Source: Vibrio sp. CDRSL-10 TSBA
Lineage (GTDB): Bacteria > Pseudomonadota > Gammaproteobacteria > Enterobacterales > Vibrionaceae
Length of the DNA: 64,000 nucleotides
Reading direction: 5' to 3'
Assembly (NCBI GenBank): GCA_039696685.1
Contig: CP155566.1
Location: forward strand, 1,426,001 to 1,490,000
The notes below the pieces were generated by a model. The model was not told the origin of the DNA. It did no database searches and saw nothing but the letters and a program-made list of their open reading frames with translations. Both the position numbers and the translations under genes were made by a program. Positions 9,149 through 18,124 of the stretch are shown here, in pieces. The stretch's first letter is position 1; each line of letters opens with the position of its first letter.

Positions 9149-9149
9149 A
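9119..9149 (+). terminator. Rho-independent terminator of the sRNA candidate
   Basis: Nine-base-pair stem GCCACCTTG / CAAGGTGGC (9119-9127 with 9132-9140), four-base loop, then C and seven T. Confidence 0.9.
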
Positions 9150-9426
9150 TCTGTCTTCCGACGACTTTCTGGTTTCTTTGTTGGTTTTTTGTTCTCCAAG
9201 GCTTTGCTGACCGTACATGACGTCATTATTTCTGAACTCCTGACCATCGCTGACCGTCAGACCAATCCGTATTCGACCAATTCAATCGTTCAGTCCTGCT
9301 CATGGAGAGAGGACGTTATCTCAACTAGACTCAATACGATTAAATCGAGTCGTTGCTGCGTGCTGGTTTGGTGGCAGCGATAAAATCTACCGATAGTGGA
9401 TGCCGCTATTCTGATGAGGAGTTGTT
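9150..9426. other. Spacer before the FMN reductase gene
   Basis: No gene supported: the single open frame here (about 64 codons) lacks a ribosome site and looks random. TGACGTCA near 9217 is palindromic but unassigned. It presumably carries the promoter of the next gene. Confidence 0.4.
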
Positions 9427-9999
9427 ATGGCTAACTATAAAATAGGTTACTTTGTCGGCAGTTTATCTTCGACGTCGATAAATAGAAAGCTCGCCCTGGC
9501 CTTGGCTAAACTTGCACCGCCTGACATGCAGTTAGTCGAAATACCCATTAAGGATTTACCGCTTTACAGCCAGGATTACGATGATGATTTTCCGCCGGTT
9601 GCGCGGGCGCTGAAACAGTCTATCGCTGAATGTGATGGCTTGTTATTTGTGACCCCTGAATTCAACCGCTCGATTCCCGGTTGCCTGAAAAACGCGATTG
9701 ACTGGGCCAGCCGCCCCTGGGGTCAGAACTCATTCTCAAGTAAGCCTTCAGCGGTCATCGGTACTTCACCTGGCGCGATTGGTACTGCCATCGCACAGAG
9801 CCAGTTGCGCAGTGTGCTGTGTTTTTGTAATTCGCCGCTGATGAATACGATGGAAGCTTATATCCAGTACCATGATGGTATGATTGATGATAATCACGCA
9901 ATTACCAACGAGCGAACAGAGGAGTTCCTGCAAAAATACATGCACGAACTGCATGCGTTTGTGGTGCGGGTACTGACGGTACTGCCGCGTCAGAGTTAG
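9427..9999 (+). CDS. NADPH-dependent FMN reductase family protein
   Basis: A 190-residue flavodoxin-fold reductase (ChrR/YieF/azoreductase-like). GSLSSTSINRKLA near residue 11 is the FMN-phosphate loop; TPEFNRSIPGCLKNAIDW and GTSPGAIGTAIAQSQLR are hallmark family segments. It likely reduces quinones, chromate or azo compounds with NAD(P)H. Start is set by GAGGAG 8 bases upstream. Single gene with a terminator at 10029-10055. Confidence 0.9.
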   Translation: MANYKIGYFVGSLSSTSINRKLALALAKLAPPDMQLVEIPIKDLPLYSQDYDDDFPPVARALKQSIAECDGLLFVTPEFNRSIPGCLKNAIDWASRPWGQNSFSSKPSAVIGTSPGAIGTAIAQSQLRSVLCFCNSPLMNTMEAYIQYHDGMIDDNHAITNERTEEFLQKYMHELHAFVVRVLTVLPRQS

Positions 10000-10028
10000 C
10001 CGGTTTGACGTGGAGTATTCTAAAGGAT

Positions 10029-10055
10029 AGAGCGGCTCTTTCGGAGCCGCTCTTT
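10029..10055. terminator. Hairpin terminator between convergent genes
   Basis: Ten-base-pair stem AGAGCGGCTC / GAGCCGCTCT (10029-10038 with 10044-10053) with a five-base loop, lying between the FMN reductase and esterase genes. The T run is short on both sides. Confidence 0.75.
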
Positions 10056-10081
10056 GTATAGTCTGTCAAACTCGCTAAATG

Positions 10082-11621
10082 TTACTTGCGCGCATCACTA
10101 AAGAAATCATCGATTGCCTGCAACTGTTCGAGGTTTGCCACACTACCGATGCTGGGGTGCGTATTGAAATGCATCACCTGCTGTGTCTGATTGTCCCATT
10201 GTGGCCAGGCGGGGAGACCTTCCCCGTTAGGATCGCCGTTTCTTAGCGAAATTGATCCAGTAAGAAGACATCTGTTCAGCCAACTGTTTGTCGTTGTCGC
10301 GCCATGCCAGCGGTGGTAGCAGTAAGTTAAATACGTAAGGCATTTCCGCGGCGTGAGTCGGCCCTAAACTTGGCATATTAGGAAACGAAGGCGGGGTATG
10401 GTTAAAGTAGTAACTATAAACCGGACCTTGACCGTGTTGCGTTTGTAGTTTGGCCCAGGTCCAGCTGTGCCACGCAAATACCAGATCGCGGAACAGGTTC
10501 TGGCGCGATATCAGCGCCTGCTGGTCGTTTTCGGCCGGGAAGGCGGTCAGGATATTCTCGGCATGTTCACCGAAACTGCGTTTCACCAGATCGATATAGT
10601 TGTCCAGGCTTTCCTGATAAAAGAATAATGAGCCTTCAGCGGCGTTCGAACCGATAAGCACCGGCGTATCATTATGTTGAGCACTTTGATAGCGCGTCAC
10701 CGGGTCACCGGCAATCACGTAATCATCACATATCGGCCAGGACGACTGCATAACAAAAGCACTCAGTTTTGGCATTCGCTCCAATACAGTCTGAGCGGGA
10801 AGGGCACGCAGATCTTCAATCGATTTGGCGCCAACCAATTGGCTGAATTCGGAGCCGAGAGATTCGGCATCAGCCAGCGGTTTTATTGACTGGCCGTCAT
10901 TACCGTTTGAGCAGATATTGCCAAAGGAGGCGCCACTTTCCGCGATTGCCTTGTGGAAAAGTCCCCGGGTCAGCGGAGAAGCCACCAGCAGGCTGACTGA
11001 TATGGCACCAGCCGATTCGCCCATGATGGTGACATTATCCGGGTTACCGCCAAACTGACGAATATTGTCTTGTACCCATTGCAGCGCGGCAATCTGATCC
11101 AGCAGGCCATAATTACCGGAGCCGTTATGTTCGGTCTCTGCTGACAGTTCAGGATGAGCGAAAAATCCAAATGGCCCGAGGCGATAGGCCATACTGACAA
11201 ACACCACGCCTTTTTTAGCCAGCTCTGTGCCGTCAAACATCGCTTGCGCGGTCGAGCCAAAGGAGAATCCACCACCATGTATCCATACCAACACGGGCAG
11301 AGCGTCATCTTGGTGAGTAGCCGGTGACCAGACATTGAGGTACAGGCAGTCCTCACTGCGGGTCTGACCCGGAACATCGGTGAAGGGATTTCCCGGCTGC
11401 ATACAGGCGGACTCAAAATTTACCGCCTGACGTGTACCCTGCCACGCGGCAGCTGGCTGCGGAGCTTTCCAGCGTAAGTCGCCAACCGGGGGCGCGGCAT
11501 AAGGGATTCCTTTAAAAGTAGTGATATTCTCTGTCGTGGTCCCGGCCAATTGCCCCTGCTTTATTGTGGCTAGTGGCTGCTGCTGTGCGTCAAGCGGAAA
11601 TAAATTCATAATTTGCACCAA
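10082..11621 (-). CDS. Type-B carboxylesterase (frameshifted as sequenced)
   Basis: Alpha/beta-hydrolase of the carboxylesterase/para-nitrobenzyl-esterase family, about 512 residues after correction. Oxyanion loop HGGGF is at 115-119, nucleophile Ser203 is in GESAGA, and a Glu (NAAEGSLFF) and His (THAAEMPYVF) complete the triad. The frame ends early after NFAKKRRS. Removing one A from GAAAC (TTT 10239-10241 on the plus strand) restores INFAKNGDPNGEGLPAWPQW and a family-like C terminus to the stop at 10082. The start may be this ATG or the one 12 bases on. No signal peptide is seen. Confidence 0.88.
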
Positions 11622-11925
11622 TCAGTTAATTGCAGAAATTAATATGATGAAAGTGAAGGCGTTAGATATATTTCAATCTACCCACCATAGCGCAATTTTT
11701 GTCAGCCGTTTATCGAATTTTTGTTATTTGGCGATAATATTGCGCTTAAAGGGAATCGCTCGCACAACTGCACACTTAACGAATAATAGTGCTGATATTT
11801 CTGAAAATTAAATCTGTTTTGTGTGAGTTAAAAGGATGTATTTTTTCTCTGCGTATTGCTGTTTATTAATTGAATAAGCTAAGTTAGCTATGTGGGAAAA
11901 TCATCATTTGAGAGGGAACTCAACC

Positions 11926-12234
11926 ATGCTACAAATAAAACCAAACTGTGAGTGTTGCGATACCGATCTGGCACCTGATTCGACTCAGGCCATGATTTGC
12001 AGCTTTGAATGTACCTTCTGCGCCTCGTGTGTTGAACAGATACTTGATAACGTATGCCCTAATTGCGGCGGTGGCTTTGTAGCTCGTCCGATTCGTCCGC
12101 ACAATGAATGGCGTGCCGGAGTCAGTCTCACCCAACGGCCGCCATCAAGCGAACGGGTGCATACGCCGTATTCGGAGCAGGAATTGAGAGCATTTGCGAC
12201 CAAAGTTCGTCATATTGAGCCTGCACAGCGTTGA
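11926..12234 (+). CDS. DUF1272 family small zinc-finger-like protein
   Basis: A 102-residue protein with the DUF1272 pattern CECCDTDL, then CSFECTFCASC and CPNCGGGFV. Eight cysteines in paired CxxC-like arrangements suggest zinc binding. Function is unknown. Start 11926 (MLQIKPNCECC) has GAGAGGGA upstream and matches the usual family start; a longer in-frame start exists 36 bases upstream. The C-terminal third (after about residue 55) is a polar tail. Confidence 0.85.
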   Translation: MLQIKPNCECCDTDLAPDSTQAMICSFECTFCASCVEQILDNVCPNCGGGFVARPIRPHNEWRAGVSLTQRPPSSERVHTPYSEQELRAFATKVRHIEPAQR

Positions 12235-12271
12235 GCTTTTCCTGAGATTCACCCATTGTGAAGGATATGAC

Positions 12272-12603
12272 ATGCAGGATTTTGAACGATTATTGGATAT
12301 CGCCAGACGCAAAGCCGGGTTTGATGAAAATAATCCCTGGTACACCGGGCCTGAAACCTATTTATACCCTTCTTACTTGAAGCTGCAGCGGTGTTGGCTG
12401 CATTCGTTCACCCCAATCACATAGTGTCTGGCCTGAAACCTGTGATTCAACGGGCCTGTGACAAATACCAACAGCGTATGGCGACGCTCGAAGCGGGTGG
12501 CTCATGGGATGAGATTAAGCGTCAGCAACAACAAAATCTGCAACAGGAATATTTGGCAGACCAGAAGGTAGTGCTACAGCGTGACGTGAGCTGCGAAAAA
12601 TAA
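12272..12603 (+). pseudogene. MazG-like pyrophosphohydrolase gene disrupted at an ERIC remnant
   Basis: The 5' part reads MQDFERLLDIARRKAGFDEN and then PWYTGPETYL, like small MazG-type nucleotide pyrophosphohydrolases. After about 31 codons it enters ERIC sequence (12363-12424) and stops. After the repeat a different frame resumes VIQRACDKYQQRMATLEAG and DEIKRQQQQNLQQEYLADQ, resembling the family's C-terminal end. The core that should carry the EExxE metal motif is missing. This looks like insertion plus deletion, not the one-base error seen elsewhere. AAGGA precedes the ATG. Confidence 0.6.
12363..12424 (+). repeat. Truncated ERIC repeat (left half)
   Basis: Starts TATACCCTTCTTACTTGAAG, continues with TTGGCTGCATTCGTTCACCC and ends at ATCACATAG. 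The right half, present in the full copy at 13892-14022, is absent. It forms the junction between the two halves of the broken MazG-like gene. Confidence 0.85.
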
Positions 12604-12611
12604 GACTAAAA

Positions 12612-12643
12612 AGCCAGAGTGATTTGCATCGCTCTGGCTCTTT
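12612..12643 (+). terminator. Terminator after the MazG-like pseudogene
   Basis: Stem AGCCAGAGTGAT / ATCGCTCTGGCT (one G-T pair) with a TTGC loop, followed by CTTTG. It lies between convergent genes and may serve both. Confidence 0.75.
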
Positions 12644-12690
12644 GCCATGTTCGCCGGCCCATTGACTCAGGCGGCTAAGTCGGACTCAGA

Positions 12691-13266
12691 TTACTGAGTC
12701 AGCTTGGCCAGATCGGCTGGACGGTAATACACGGATTTCAATACTTTGCCCTGACGAATGGTTTTGCCCTCAGCAACGAAGTCCTCAGCACATTTCGCGA
12801 TAATGTAGTCGCCTTTTTGCACTGCCATCAACTTGATACCTTGTTCAGCGTAGAAAGCTTCAGTTTCCGCGTATTCCTGCTCGTTTCGGCACACTTTACT
12901 CATGTTCGAGCTATGTACTTCATCCCAGCACGGAACGAAGTCGATACCACGGTTAACGGCAACGTTGAGCAACAGGTCAATCAGATAGCTTACCGCCAGG
13001 TTGTCACTGACTTTGGCGTCGCCCAGGTGCACCAGGCGTCCCATCAGGACATACACGCTGTCGACAATCGCATCAGCCTGTTCAGTTTTGTTGTCGGCTT
13101 CAGCAAGCTCGGTCAGCTCTTCAATCGCCAGAGATGTGTGCAGCGTATCTGCTTTATCGTCCAGGCTGCCTGGTGCAGCAACCGGCAGGTCAAAAGTGCT
13201 GCGAAACTCAGTGATATCGCGGTAAAGGTGATCAAAAATCTCTTGCGTCAGCTTAGATAAATGCAT
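12691..13266 (-). CDS. MazG/HisE-like NTP pyrophosphohydrolase family protein
   Basis: About 191 residues. The first half carries the all-alpha pyrophosphohydrolase metal motif: LAIEELTELAEA (ExxE) followed by EQADAIVDSVYVLMG (ExxD). The second half (CWDEVHSSNMSKVC, FVAEGKTIRQGKVLKSVYYR) resembles phosphoribosyl-ATP-pyrophosphatase-like proteins found in vibrios. It probably hydrolyses a (deoxy)nucleoside triphosphate to the monophosphate. MHLSKLTQEIF at 13266 is the likely start; a longer reading begins 60 bases upstream. Confidence 0.7.
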   Translation of the reverse strand: MHLSKLTQEIFDHLYRDITEFRSTFDLPVAAPGSLDDKADTLHTSLAIEELTELAEADNKTEQADAIVDSVYVLMGRLVHLGDAKVSDNLAVSYLIDLLLNVAVNRGIDFVPCWDEVHSSNMSKVCRNEQEYAETEAFYAEQGIKLMAVQKGDYIIAKCAEDFVAEGKTIRQGKVLKSVYYRPADLAKLTQ

Positions 13267-13408
13267 GCTGTCAGTCCGGTTAGTCAAAATCAAAACACTA
13301 ATGGTAACAGAGGTTGCGACCCGCATCTATTGGCACGATAAAGGATGTCGACTGATTGGAGATTTGTCGGCCGATACAGGGTGTAAAGGCAGGGAATGGC
13401 AAAAATAA

Positions 13409-13434
13409 TTAAGGCGCCACATCGGGCGCCTTAA
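13409..13434 (-). terminator. Terminator of the DUF2750 gene
   Basis: Perfect ten-base-pair stem TTAAGGCGCC / GGCGCCTTAA (13409-13418 with 13425-13434), followed on the minus strand by TTATTTTT. Confidence 0.85.
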
Positions 13435-13444
13435 TCAAAAGCAA

Positions 13445-13796
13445 TTACAGATACAGCTTGGCAAGCTCTACTGGCTCAAGCTCTTTGCCTTCCAGTGTCG
13501 CGTTTCCAGTTGATGCCAACCAGTACACCGTCTTCGTCTAGCGTGATCAGCCAGTCTTCAACGAAGATATCAAGCGGGATTTCCAGCACTTCGAAATCGG
13601 CCCACTCTTCAACGTTATGCAGTTCTGCATCTTCTTTTGAAGACCAAAAAGGCATGACTTCGCTTTCTTCAAATTCTGTCGACTCGCAAGACAACCAGCC
13701 TTCTTCATTGCGCAGACCCCAAACCAGGTTGTTTTCTTTGGACTCTTTGATGAACAGCTCAAGGTTAGCTTGAATATCTGTCGTTAATTTGCTCAT
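13445..13796 (-). CDS. DUF2750 domain protein (frameshifted as sequenced)
   Basis: Small acidic protein of unknown function, about 116 residues after correction. Segments WGLRNEEGWLSCES, VMPFWSSKEDAE and FVEDWLITLDEDGVLVGINW are typical of DUF2750. The frame goes wrong at GAAAC (TTT 13503-13505 on the plus strand). With one A less the end reads WNATLEGKELEPVELAKLYL and stops at 13445, just before a terminator, which is the normal family ending. Confidence 0.82.
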
Positions 13797-13891
13797 TTTA
13801 TTCTCTCACTAAGAATGATGGCGTAAGAGTAGCATTTTCAACGGCTAAATCCCATTAAGATTTGGTTTTTGTCCTGCTGTAACAGCAAGAA

Positions 13892-14022
13892 ATATCCCCT
13901 TTCTACTTGAAGCTGCAGCGGTGTTGGCTGCACTTGTTCACCCCAGTCACATCGTGCTTCTATGCTCAAGGGAATTCACTCATTTGCCGCCTGGCTGCCA
14001 CTGCAAGTTGTTTGGGTATAGC
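13892..14022 (+). repeat. Full-length ERIC repeat
   Basis: About 130 bp, matching the enterobacterial/vibrio ERIC consensus: CTACTTGAAGCTGCAGCG, GTTGGCTGCACTTGTTCACC, central AGTCACATCGTGCTT, CAAGGGAATTCACTC, TTGCCGCCTGGCTGCC and right end GTTGTTTGGGTATAGC. The arms fold into one long hairpin. It lies between the DUF2750 and DUF1415 genes. Confidence 0.9.
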
Positions 14023-14066
14023 ATCATTTAACCGCTACGAATATCGCCGGTTATCTCATCGGATAA

Positions 14067-14150
14067 CGGAATTAACCGAACAGATAGCGGAATTAACCGA
14101 ACAGATAGCGGAATTAACCGAACAGATAACGGAATTAACCAAACAGATAA
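14067..14150 (-). repeat. Four 21-bp tandem repeats overlapping the 3' end of the DUF1415 gene
   Basis: Units start at 14067, 14088, 14109 and 14130, each close to CGGAATTAACCGAACAGATA plus one base. The last unit contains the final codons and stop of the DUF1415 gene. On the coding strand every unit reads TATCTGTTCGGTTAA (Tyr-Leu-Phe-Gly-stop) in the same frame, so the gene's terminal 21 bases have been copied three more times downstream. Confidence 0.92.
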
Positions 14151-14695
14151 GGAAACAGCGCCTTGCGTTCGGCTTCAGTCAGGTTGGAGACTCGTTCGAT
14201 ATTGATGTCGGGGATATCTTCCGGGTTTGGATAGTGCTTGAGAACCTTTTCCATACTCTCTTCGCGGATCAGGTGAAAGATCGGGTAGGGAGCACGGTTG
14301 GTCAGGTTTTCGGCATCTTCCGGTTCGCTGCCGGCAAAGCAGTAATCCGGATGAAAAGTGGCGACCTGGTAGACACCTTCCCAGTTTTCCTGGCGGATCA
14401 GTGCTTCAACCCAGTCGATGAAGAAGTTGTAATCGGTGAAATCATGCAGCATGTCCGGCACCACGACCAGGGTGGTTTCCAGTTCGTCGGGCTGCTTGCT
14501 GTCGAGTTCCAGCAATTGATCCAGGATATCCTGCAGCAGATCTTCTTCACGGGTCGCGTTGCTGACCTGGATTTTGATCTGCTTATTGCGTTGGGGCTTT
14601 GCGGCAAAAGGGCACAGGTTCAGGCCAATGACTACGTTGTCTAACCATTGGTTAACGCTGGCAGCAATGGCCTGATTGTTGATAGTTGAGCTCAT
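14135..14695 (-). CDS. DUF1415 family protein
   Basis: A 186-residue protein of unknown function, common in vibrios and other gammaproteobacteria. Recognisable segments: WLDNVVIGLNLCPFAAKP, TTLVVVPDML, YQVATFHPDYCFAG, NLTNRAPYPIFHLIREESME and HYPNPEDIPDINIERV. Its last codons (ALFPYLFG) lie in the first of four 21-bp tandem repeats on the coding strand. Confidence 0.88.
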   Translation of the reverse strand: MSSTINNQAIAASVNQWLDNVVIGLNLCPFAAKPQRNKQIKIQVSNATREEDLLQDILDQLLELDSKQPDELETTLVVVPDMLHDFTDYNFFIDWVEALIRQENWEGVYQVATFHPDYCFAGSEPEDAENLTNRAPYPIFHLIREESMEKVLKHYPNPEDIPDINIERVSNLTEAERKALFPYLFG

Positions 14696-14767
14696 GTTAT
14701 TTTGTCGCCTTTATCGGTAGAAATAGTGTTGCGAATAAAATTGGCGCCAAGAATAACATAGTTTGTT

Positions 14768-14817
14768 ATTTGGATAGTGTGTTTGGGATTTGGATAGCGT
14801 GTTTGGTATTTGGATAC
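14768..14817 (+). repeat. 20-bp tandem repeats, 2.5 copies
   Basis: ATTTGGATAGTGTGTTTGGG, then ATTTGGATAGCGTGTTTGGT, then ATTTGGATAC, in perfect 20-base register, between the DUF1415 gene and the MFS gene. An inverted repeat CGCCGGA / TCCGGCG follows at 14827-14853. Confidence 0.85.
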
Positions 14818-14872
14818 GGCTGCGCACGCCGGACCTCTGAACCTGATCCGGCGATTCACACAAGTTACCCTG

Positions 14873-16094
14873 TTAGTGCGAAGAGTTTAAAACGGTGGCC
14901 GTCGTATTGTTTGCGACGCGCTTTTGGCGCAGGCCAAGGCGCCAGCACAGAGTAAACAGAATCGCATACAGTGCCATGCCGCCGCTGGTTACCATATCCC
15001 AGCCACCATGCTGCCAACAATAGAGCAGGAAGAAGCCACCTAAACTCCCGCCGACGTAATAGTGCACCAGGTACAGAGCTGTCGCGGTGGCTTTGGCTTC
15101 GGTCGCTTTCTGGCTGACCCAGGCGTACGCCAGTGTGTGGGTAAAGAAACGCGCCGAAACTGATCAGCATCAGACCGAGCATCATAAAGGGAATAGATTC
15201 AATCATCGCAATCAGCATCCCTGACATACTCAACAAGGCCCCGAGCACCATGCCCGGAATCGGCGCATAACGTCTGCTCCAGTTGGCAGTCAGTTTCGAA
15301 CTAAGAGTACCGGCCAGGTAGCAGAGGAAGATCAGCGAAGCTAACCCGATCGGCATGTTGTAAGGTTCAGCGACTAGGCGAAAACCCATCACCGAATAGA
15401 GGTTAACAAACAAAGCGAAGTTGGTGCCGCCAATCAACATCGCCAGCCAGATTGTGCGATTGGACAGGTGTTTGACCAGTGCACGGTTGTGATGAAAGAA
15501 CATACCGCGCTGGGGTTTAAAGTGTGCTTGTACCGGCAGACAGAAGAGTACGATGACGGCACCGACCAGGGTAAAAGCTGACATAGCCATTACGGCTTGC
15601 TGCCAACCCATGGCATCGGTGAGCAGTCCGCCCACGATACGGCCACTGATGCCGCCCAGGGAGTTGGCGGCGATATAACCGCCAATCGCTTTGCTAAACG
15701 CCTGTGGTGACAGCTCTTCCACCATGTAAGCAACCGCGACGGAAGCAAATGCTGCCAGCGCCACACCCATCAGGGCCCGAGCCAGTACCAGCACCCAGAA
15801 TTCGCTGCTGATCAGCATCAGCGCGCCAATCAGTGGCATGGCGAACAGGCCGAGTAACATCACACGGCGACGCCCAATCGCTTCGGAGCTGATCGCCCAT
15901 GGCACCAGGCTGACGGAAAGCGCGAGTGTTGCGGCGGCAAATACCCAGTTAATCTGAGTTTCCGAGACCGCAAAGTGTTTGGCCATATAAGGCAACATCG
16001 GTTGGAACAGATACAAATTACAAAATACCAGGAACGACCCGAAGGCGAGGGCAAAAGTGACTTTACGATATTGAGGGCTGTGTAATTCGATCAT
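14873..16094 (-). CDS. MFS transporter, YnfM-like (frameshifted as sequenced)
   Basis: Twelve-helix major facilitator, about 406 residues after correction. It starts MIELHSPQYRKVTFALAFGS; ISSEAIGRRRVML is the loop 2-3 signature; YMVEELSPQAFSKAIGGYIA and GTLSSKLTANWSRRYAPIPG follow. The frame breaks at AAA 15147-15149 (GAAAC). With one base less the C terminus reads GAFFTHTLAYAWVSQKA and VHYYVGGSLGGFFLLYCWQH, ending ATVLNSSH. A divergent LysR gene mirrors the E. coli ynfL-ynfM arrangement. The substrate is unknown; drug or metabolite efflux is likely. Confidence 0.86.
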
Positions 16095-16212
16095 GTTAAC
16101 AACTCGGATAAGGCGGTTACGGCAATGTGATCAAACTACCAGTGTGGCGCGAATTAATAAAATATATTAAAAATATGGTTGTAATATATTTTGTATATAG
16201 AGAGCTTCATCG

Positions 16213-17083
16213 ATGGAAACCCGGCACCTGCGTCACTTTGTCACCGTGGCGCGCAATGAAAGTTTTACCCATGCTGCTCAGGAGCTGCATATCGCTCAGC
16301 CGGCACTGAGTATCTCAATCAAGAAGTTCGAGCAGCAACTGGGTGTGGTCCTGTTTAAGCGCGATGAACGCAAAGTAACGCTGACCCATGAGGGACAGGT
16401 GTTGCTGGAGCACGCGACACGTATTTTGCAGCAAATTGAAGATGCGCAGCTGGCGATGGACGAGTTGAAAGGGCTGGTCAAAGGTGAGGTGCGTCTGGGC
16501 GCGCCGAGTATGATGGGCTCCTACTTTTTTCCGCAGATTGTGATGGCATTTAAAAGCCACTTTCCGCACCTGAAGATGACGGTAATCGAGGCCGGCACGC
16601 AATCGATTCGTAAGATGTTGTTGTCCGGAGAACTGGATATCGGGGTGATCCTGAATCAGGATTTGCCGCCGGATCTGGAAGTGGATCCACTGCTTTCTTC
16701 CCAGATGGTTGCGGTGGTCGGTAAAGAGCACGAAACTGGCGCAGCATCAGCAAATCGAATTTGAGGAGTTCTTCCGGCATGAGCTGGTGATGTTCAAGCC
16801 GGGCTATTTTCACCGTGAATTCATCGACAAGGTATGCAAAGAGCACAAGCTAAAAGCCAATTTCTCATTTGAAACCAATTTGCTGCCGATGATCCTCAGT
16901 ATTGTGAAGCATGAATATGCGGTGACGGCACTGCTGGAGCTGGTTACGGATAACGAACCGGAGGTGAAAGCGATTCCGTTCCATCCGCCTGTGTGGCTCG
17001 ACCTGGCGCTGGCATGGCGCAAGGACGGCTACTTATCCAATGCCGACCGGACCTTCATTGAGTTTGTGAAACAGTACGTGTGA
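16213..17083 (+). CDS. LysR-type regulator, YnfL-like (frameshifted as sequenced)
   Basis: About 289 residues after correction. The N-terminal winged helix-turn-helix is METRHLRHFVTVARNESFTH and AAQELHIAQPALSISIKKFE. The co-inducer domain continues GEVRLGAPSMMGSYFFPQIV. The first frame stops after EHETGAASANRI; removing one A from GAAAC (AAA 16733-16735) gives KEHELAQHQQIEFEEFF and a normal ending TFIEFVKQYV. Divergent from the MFS gene, which it probably controls from the 118-base spacer between them. Confidence 0.88.
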
Positions 17084-17164
17084 TCCAGTGCATGAGCGAT
17101 CCAGTGCTACGTGTCACTGTGAGTGCCGGTCAATTTTTCCGGTACGGTGGCTTTCAGCGGGCAG

Positions 17165-17398
17165 TTAGTTTTTGCTGTTGTAAATACGCTCAAAGTTGCT
17201 CGGATTCCAGCCGATCATCACGCGATCGCCGATTTTCAGCGCTGGCAGACTGCGTGCGCCCATAGCGTCGAGCTCTTTACGGCCGCGTTCCATTTTCGCG
17301 TTGCATAAACGGTATTTGATGCCTTTGGCGTCCAGGTGACGCTGGGCATCTTTGCAATGCGGACATTTATCTTTAACGTAAAGTACAACTCGTTTCAT
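17165..17398 (-). CDS. Glutaredoxin family protein
   Basis: A 77-residue thiol-disulfide protein. MKRVVLYVKDKCPHCKDAQR carries the CPHC active site; ARSLPALKIGDRVMIGWNPS has the cis-proline and the glutathione-binding region. Start taken at 17398 because the beta-strand leading to CPHC begins there; the frame is open a further eight codons upstream. Convergent with the LysR gene. Confidence 0.82.
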   Translation of the reverse strand: MKRVVLYVKDKCPHCKDAQRHLDAKGIKYRLCNAKMERGRKELDAMGARSLPALKIGDRVMIGWNPSNFERIYNSKN

Positions 17399-17618
17399 GG
17401 TTAGGGCCTGTAAATGGAACAAGGGCGCTGAGTTTAACCATCCAACGGGTCAGATGCAAACCTGCAGCGCTGGGCGATGCAGTCAATACTCAGTCTGAGC
17501 AAGGGATATCAGACTTAAATGTTGCCGCAAATCACGGATGATTCAGCGCTTTGTTTCGGGTAAACTTTGCGCCCCCGACTTTTCGCGAACATGTTTGGCC
17601 TGAAAAAGCGTTGTTACT

Positions 17619-18122
17619 ATGAATCCCGTACTGAAATACATCCAGGGTTATCCTGCTCACATTATCGAATCGGTAGAACGTCTGGTCGACGCCGATAAAC
17701 TGGTCAGCTGGTTTGAGCAGCGTTATCCGCAGCGCCATGATGTCCAGAGTGAGAAGGCACTGTATGCGTACACGCTGGAGATAAAAAACCAGTACATGAA
17801 GAAGACCGCGCCACTGAGCAAAGTGGTGTATGACGGCAAGATTCACCTCATCAACAACGCGCTCGGCCTGCACACCTATGTTTCCCGGGTGCACGGCAAC
17901 AAAATCAAAGCCAAGAATGAAATTCGAATTGCCAGTGCATTTAAAAATGCGCCGGAGCCTTTGCTGCGCATGCTGGTGGTGCATGAACTGGCTCACCTGC
18001 GCGAAAAGGAGCACAATAAAGCGTTTTATCAGCTTTGTTGCCATATGGAACCGAATTACCATCAACTCGAACTGGATGCGCGCTTATACATGATGGTTCT
18101 TGAACTGAGAGCAGGAAAATAA
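17619..18122 (+). CDS. YgjP-like M48-type metallopeptidase domain protein
   Basis: A 167-residue cytoplasmic protein of COG1451 (YgjP). Zinc motif [17 protein letters not shown] has His122, Glu123 and His126, with a further His132, as in that family. No signal peptide or membrane helix. The activity of the group is poorly settled, so peptidase is a fold-based name. It ends two bases before rlmF, with which it is presumably cotranscribed. Confidence 0.85.
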   Translation: MNPVLKYIQGYPAHIIESVERLVDADKLVSWFEQRYPQRHDVQSEKALYAYTLEIKNQYMKKTAPLSKVVYDGKIHLINNALGLHTYVSRVHGNKIKAKNEIRIASAFKNAPEPLLRMLVVHELAHLREKEHNKAFYQLCCHMEPNYHQLELDARLYMMVLELRAGK

Positions 18123-18124
18123 TC

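Noticed and set aside
9051..9149. A Qrr quorum-sensing sRNA
   Set aside because: It has the sigma-54 promoter and terminator of a Qrr, but the conserved Qrr core sequence and the leading stem-loop are absent.
9189..9383. 64-codon frame upstream of the FMN reductase
   Set aside because: No Shine-Dalgarno, no recognisable protein features, directly after a terminator.
15155..15159. A second GAAAC in the MFS gene as the frameshift site
   Set aside because: Reading it with all three A gives LISFGAF as in the family; dropping a base there gives a poorer match. The site at 15146-15150 gives GAFFTHTLAYAW.
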